From positions 1 to 17,218 of the forward strand of contig JAPLNJ010000683.1 of NCBI GenBank assembly GCA_026692885.1: DNA of 17,218 bases, read 5' to 3'. The position numbers and the translations under genes are program-made. The notes under the pieces were generated by a model. It worked only from the letters and a program-made list of their open reading frames with translations, was not told where the DNA came from and did not search any database. Positions within the stretch are counted from its first letter, which is position 1. Every line of letters starts with the position of its first letter. The stretch is from Planctomycetota bacterium. GTDB taxonomy: Bacteria; Planctomycetota; Planctomycetia; Pirellulales; Pirellulaceae. Shown here in pieces: positions 14,068-17,218 of this stretch.

Positions 14068-14166
14068 CAGCAACGGATCGACACCCTCCTGGCGGGCACA
14101 CCGATCGCCGTAGTCGGTGCATCACGAGATCGCGAGAAGTACGGCAACAAAGTGCTGCGTCCGTAT
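14068..14166 (+). pseudogene. N-terminal part of a CoA-binding domain protein (YccU-like)
   Basis: The frame reads IDTLLAGTPIAVVGASRDR then EKYGNKVLRPY, which is the N-terminal block of the small CoA-binding protein family, including the VGAS nucleotide-binding loop and the GNKVLR motif. There is no ATG, and a TAA lies just upstream beside the family B repeat, so the start has been lost. After LRPY the family sequence ends. The next expected block (HGxxVYPVNP onward) is found at about 2040 in this window, same strand, with only about 7-9 residues missing between the two pieces. Confidence 0.78.
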
Positions 14167-14618
14167 CGCTGCCCATGTGGCCTCAGAATCGTACGCTCCG
14201 CCCGGCCCCTACGTCGCGACCAGGGGAAAGGGGTGGCGGTGGCCACACGATCGCCGCCGGACCGCGACAGGTTCAGTGAAAAGAAACGCTGCCCGCACCT
14301 TGTTTTCCTGTGCCGACGGGAGTGGTAAGCTAGGGTGAATTGCCGTCGTTGCGACAACGTGACAGCCAGAACACTTGGTCGAGTACGAGCACAATTCGAC
14401 CAGTTCGGTGCCCGCTGTCGTGCCGTGCGTGACATATTGCAAGTCGCCGTGAAATTGATGAAGGCGTGAGGTGGCGTGTCGCTCGCGAACATCAGATTCT
14501 GACCGTCGTTTGACGTGGCTGGCCAACGCGCCAGAATCCGGGTTTCTGCCTGTCGGCAGGCGGGTCGGAGAGCCACGGCGACACGCATTGTGCCCGAACC
14601 CTGAGTTGGGAGGTGCCC
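14167..14618. other. No supported gene; short hairpin
   Basis: Open frames exist on both strands without convincing motifs. A GCCTG-TCGG-CAGGC hairpin lies at 14548-14561. The last bases carry the GGGAGG ribosome site of the following gene. Confidence 0.4.
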
Positions 14619-16678
14619 ATGACTACCTGCATTCGGGCCGCGATGACTTCCATCGCGGTCGGCCTTCTCTGTTGGACATCGTACGTCGCCGGAGCCGAGA
14701 CGCCACCTGTTCAGGTCACGCTCGCCCACGGCAACCTGGCGCAATTGCCGATCGTCGTCTCGGCGCGTGCCAGCGACGCGAGGCGTCAAGTCGCGGCCGA
14801 ACTGGCCGACTACCTCCGGCGCATGACCGGTGCGGCGTTCGAGGTCACCGCCGGCGACGGGACGCGGGGAATCGTGCTGGGGACGCTGGACGAATTCCCG
14901 AATCCCACGCTCTCGCCGCGTCTGGAAATCCGGAATACCTACGACGGCAAGGAAGCTTTCGTGATTCGCACCGAAGCCGATCGGCTGCTGCTGATCGGCA
15001 ACACGGACGTGGGCGTCTCCCACGCGGCGTTTCGGCTCTTGGAACACCTCGGCTGCCGCTGGTTCTTTCCTGCCAAGGAATGGGAAATCGTCCCTGTCCA
15101 CACAACGCTGACCGTGGCGATCGACGAGGCGGATCGGCCTGCATTGTTGGCCCGGCGGATTTGGTGGGGCTACGGTTTCTTTGACTGGGATCGCGGTTTG
15201 AAGGAATACCAAGCCTGGGCGCGGCATAACCGGATGGCGGCATCGATGACCGTCTCGTGCGGACACGCCTGGCAGACGATCCTCGATGAGAACCGCCAGA
15301 CCTTCGACGCTCACCCGGAATTCTTAGCTCTGGTGAAAGACAAACGACAGGGGCCACAGTTCTGCGTGAGCCGACCAGAGGTCCGCAAGCTGGCGATCGA
15401 GCATGCACTGGGGCACTTCGAGAAGCACCCGGAATCAGACATGGTCTCGCTGGAGACCTCCGATGGCAACGGCCATTGCGAATGCCCGGAATGCCTGCGA
15501 ATGGGCAGCATATCCGAGCGGGTGTTCGGGCTGGCTAACGAGGCGGCGCGGGTTGTGGCGGCCAAGTACCCGGGCAAGATCCGGGCAACGAACCGCTGGT
15601 CAGCGAACACCTGCTGGCGCTGGCTTCGCGCGACCTGGACGAGGCCACACGGATGGCGCAGGATCGGGTTGACATCCGCGCCCGGCTGGATCATCTGAAG
15701 CAGTACCAGCACTACGTCCGGCTGCGGTGGGACCACGACCGGGCCAAGGACACGGATCGCAAGCGGGAATTGGCATTGGCCATTCTGACTCATGTCTACC
15801 GGACACGCTACACCTACATGAATCACTGGGAAGCAATCCGGCAAGCGTGGACGTCGGCCGTGGCCAAGGAGTTCGATCGGCCGACGTGGAGCTTCCGGGA
15901 TCCATCGCCGGACAAGCCGTGGAAGGTCGAGACGCCGGTCTCGGCCGACGAGACGGAGCGGGCGTTCCAAGACGACCTCGCGCGGTTCCAGCTGGCGCCG
16001 ATCGAAGAGCAGGCATTCGTGGACGTAGTTGTCCCCTCCGGCATCGCGACCGAAAAACCGGCGGCCAGCAACCAGCGGTATCAGGGCGGGGCGAAGTACG
16101 CGCTGTTCAGCCGTCAGGGTGAACCCCTGGAGCTGACCATCACGACCGGCATCATCGCGTGGTATCGGGATCGCCCGCAGGCCGTTTACACGCTCACGGA
16201 CGCCAGCGGCCAGCAGCTCGCCAAGGGCCGATTGCCACAAGACGGCAAAGAGCATCCGCTGACATTCCCCGTGCCACGAGTTGGACTGTATTGGTTCGAC
16301 TTCAACGACCAGGCGGCTGGCTGGGGGTTGGCTGTTGCTGCGGGGCGGCCGGTGTCGTTGGCACTGCGTCGCGGGGCCAACCCAGCGCACATGGGGCACA
16401 TGCAGCGGATGTTCTTTTTCGTGCCCCAAGGGACGCGGCAGGTGCAGTATTATTGGGACGGGCATCCCCACGAAGTGTACGGCCCGGACGGCAAGTTGGT
16501 GGCCAGCATCGAGACCAAGGGTGCGTTCGTCACCGTCCCCGTGCCAACGGAGGCCGACGGCAAAGTTTGGTCGCTGAACAAGCTCTGTCTGGGCCGGCTC
16601 TGGTTCTTCAATGTGCCGAACTACTTGGCCGCATCGCCGGATGCGTTGTTGGTGCCACAATCGACCGCCAAGGAGTAA
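14619..16678 (+). pseudogene. Secreted DUF4838-type protein, internally deleted and frameshifted
   Basis: The 5' frame starts at the ATG at 14619 (GGGAGG at 14608-14613) with a signal peptide (about residues 1-28). An alpha-glucuronidase-like N-terminal domain follows (VAAELADYLRRMTGAAFEV, then LLIGNTDVGVSHAAFRLLEH and LGCRWFFPAKEWE). Then comes the start of a DUF4838 domain (HPEFLALVKDKRQGPQFCVS and SLETSDGNGHCECPECL) up to AAKYPGK. At about 15570-15590 the sequence jumps to what reads as the C-terminal part in another frame (GNEPLVSEHLLALASRDLDE), continuing through a beta-rich tail to the stop at 16678. Full planctomycete homologues carry roughly 150-200 more residues between these blocks. 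The junction contains CCGGGCAA twice (15570-15577 and 15581-15588). The part from ATG 15653 could be translated alone but would lack an export signal. Confidence 0.82.
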
Positions 16679-16830
16679 TCGCTCATCGTGCCGCAAAGTG
16701 GACTGCCGTTCGCTCAAGTGTTCCGGACCGCGAGCGACCAGAAACGAACCAATCATTACGGGGGCAACTATCGCCGACTAAGTGGCGTCACCCGCCCGGC
16801 CGCGTTCCGACAGGGCCCTTCTCAGGCACG

Positions 16831-17211
16831 CTACCCGTCAGCCTCCGTGTGGTCTGCGACATCTGTCCGTATCGAAGGCGCCTGCTGAAGGATCAATCTC
16901 GCCATCAGGCCGATCGCAGCCAGAACGCACTGCGGAGTCCAGCAGATGAAGACCGCCATCAGCACCTTGTCGAATTCAAGTCGCGGTTTCAGCGATAAGC
17001 CTACAACCACAGCGGCTGCAATCAATAGCACCGTCGTGGGAATTAGGATGAGCACACGCTGCTGCCACGCGAGCCCCAACGGCAGCAAGGCAATCAGCAC
17101 GAGGACCCAGGGGCCGAGCAAGTAGATCACACCGAGCGATTCTGCCTGACCAGCCAGTGCGTAGCGCGCGGTGGCCGACATCAACGCGACCAGCCCGGTC
17201 GCCAGCAGCAT
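16831..17211 (-). CDS. Small integral membrane protein, possibly 5'-partial
   Basis: A 126-residue hydrophobic protein with about four membrane segments: around residues 1-21, 30-49 (LLGPWVLVLIALLPLGLAW), 53-74 (LILIPTTVLLIAAAVVVGL) and 82-108 (MAVFICWTPQCVLAAIGL). A polar C-terminal tail (SIRTDVADHTEADG) follows. The ATG at 17211 is seven bases from the window edge and the frame is still open there, so the true start may lie outside. It is convergent with the DUF4838 pseudogene. No family is recognised and the function is unknown. Confidence 0.65.
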   Translation of the reverse strand: MLLATGLVALMSATARYALAGQAESLGVIYLLGPWVLVLIALLPLGLAWQQRVLILIPTTVLLIAAAVVVGLSLKPRLEFDKVLMAVFICWTPQCVLAAIGLMARLILQQAPSIRTDVADHTEADG

Positions 17212-17218
17212 GCCTCGC

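Noticed and set aside
14340..14480. CSGCH heme-binding-like motif on -, suggesting a cytochrome c piece
   Set aside because: A single CxxCH in a short frame without flanking cytochrome features is readily due to chance.
14067..15314. 415-residue open frame on - opposite the DUF4838 gene
   Set aside because: Antisense to recognisable coding sequence and without motifs or a start context.
15311..16756. 481-residue open frame on - opposite the DUF4838 C-terminal part
   Set aside because: Shadow of the + frame; no family features.

Overview
The window looks like an accessory, heavily rearranged stretch of a Planctomycetota chromosome (Pirellulales-like). This is inferred from gene content: a Tat-exported Gfo/Idh/MocA oxidoreductase, a secreted formylglycine sulfatase, a secreted DUF4838-type protein and a Ser/Thr kinase with TPR repeats. 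No rRNA, tRNA or CRISPR array was seen.

Layout. A degenerate tyrosine recombinase (258-1574, -) stands back to back with a small unknown gene (1688-2074, +) whose 3' end runs into the C-terminal two thirds of a CoA-binding-domain gene (about 2040-2312, +). A divergent metabolic pair follows: oxidoreductase (2894-4291, -) and sulfatase (4558-6225, +), separated by an inverted-repeat structure. From about 6640 to 14170 the DNA is a patchwork: a serine resolvase broken by one frameshift (6785-7533, -), a RibD-like deaminase broken by two (7618-8526, -), an intact SnoaL/DUF4440-like exported protein (8816-9313, -), possible Calx-beta scraps, and then an intact compact three-gene operon (12708 down to 9848, -). 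To its right lie decayed sequence, short palindromes, dispersed repeats and the missing N-terminal piece of the CoA-binding gene (14068-14166, +). The right end holds a DUF4838-type gene with an internal deletion (14619-16678, +) and a small membrane protein (16831-17211, -) that reaches the window edge.

Most interesting content. The operon encodes a 131-aa CxxC protein, a DUF4062/TIR-like domain fused to an FHA domain, and a Ser/Thr kinase with a TPR tail. Kinase plus phosphopeptide reader plus effector-like domain, in an island rich in recombinases and pseudogenes, suggests a phospho-signalled conflict or defence module. That role is inference; the domains and gene packing are what the sequence shows.

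Two dispersed repeat families, all in one orientation (about 6640, 6778, 13075, 14002; and about 2404, 8768, 9651), sit between gene modules and at or near the broken ends of several gene fragments. The CoA-binding gene is present as two roughly complementary pieces in permuted order about 12 kb apart, so joining the ends of the 2040-14166 segment would nearly rebuild it. Together these point to a segment built by repeated recombination. Single-base frameshifts in two adjacent genes could be real decay or assembly errors.
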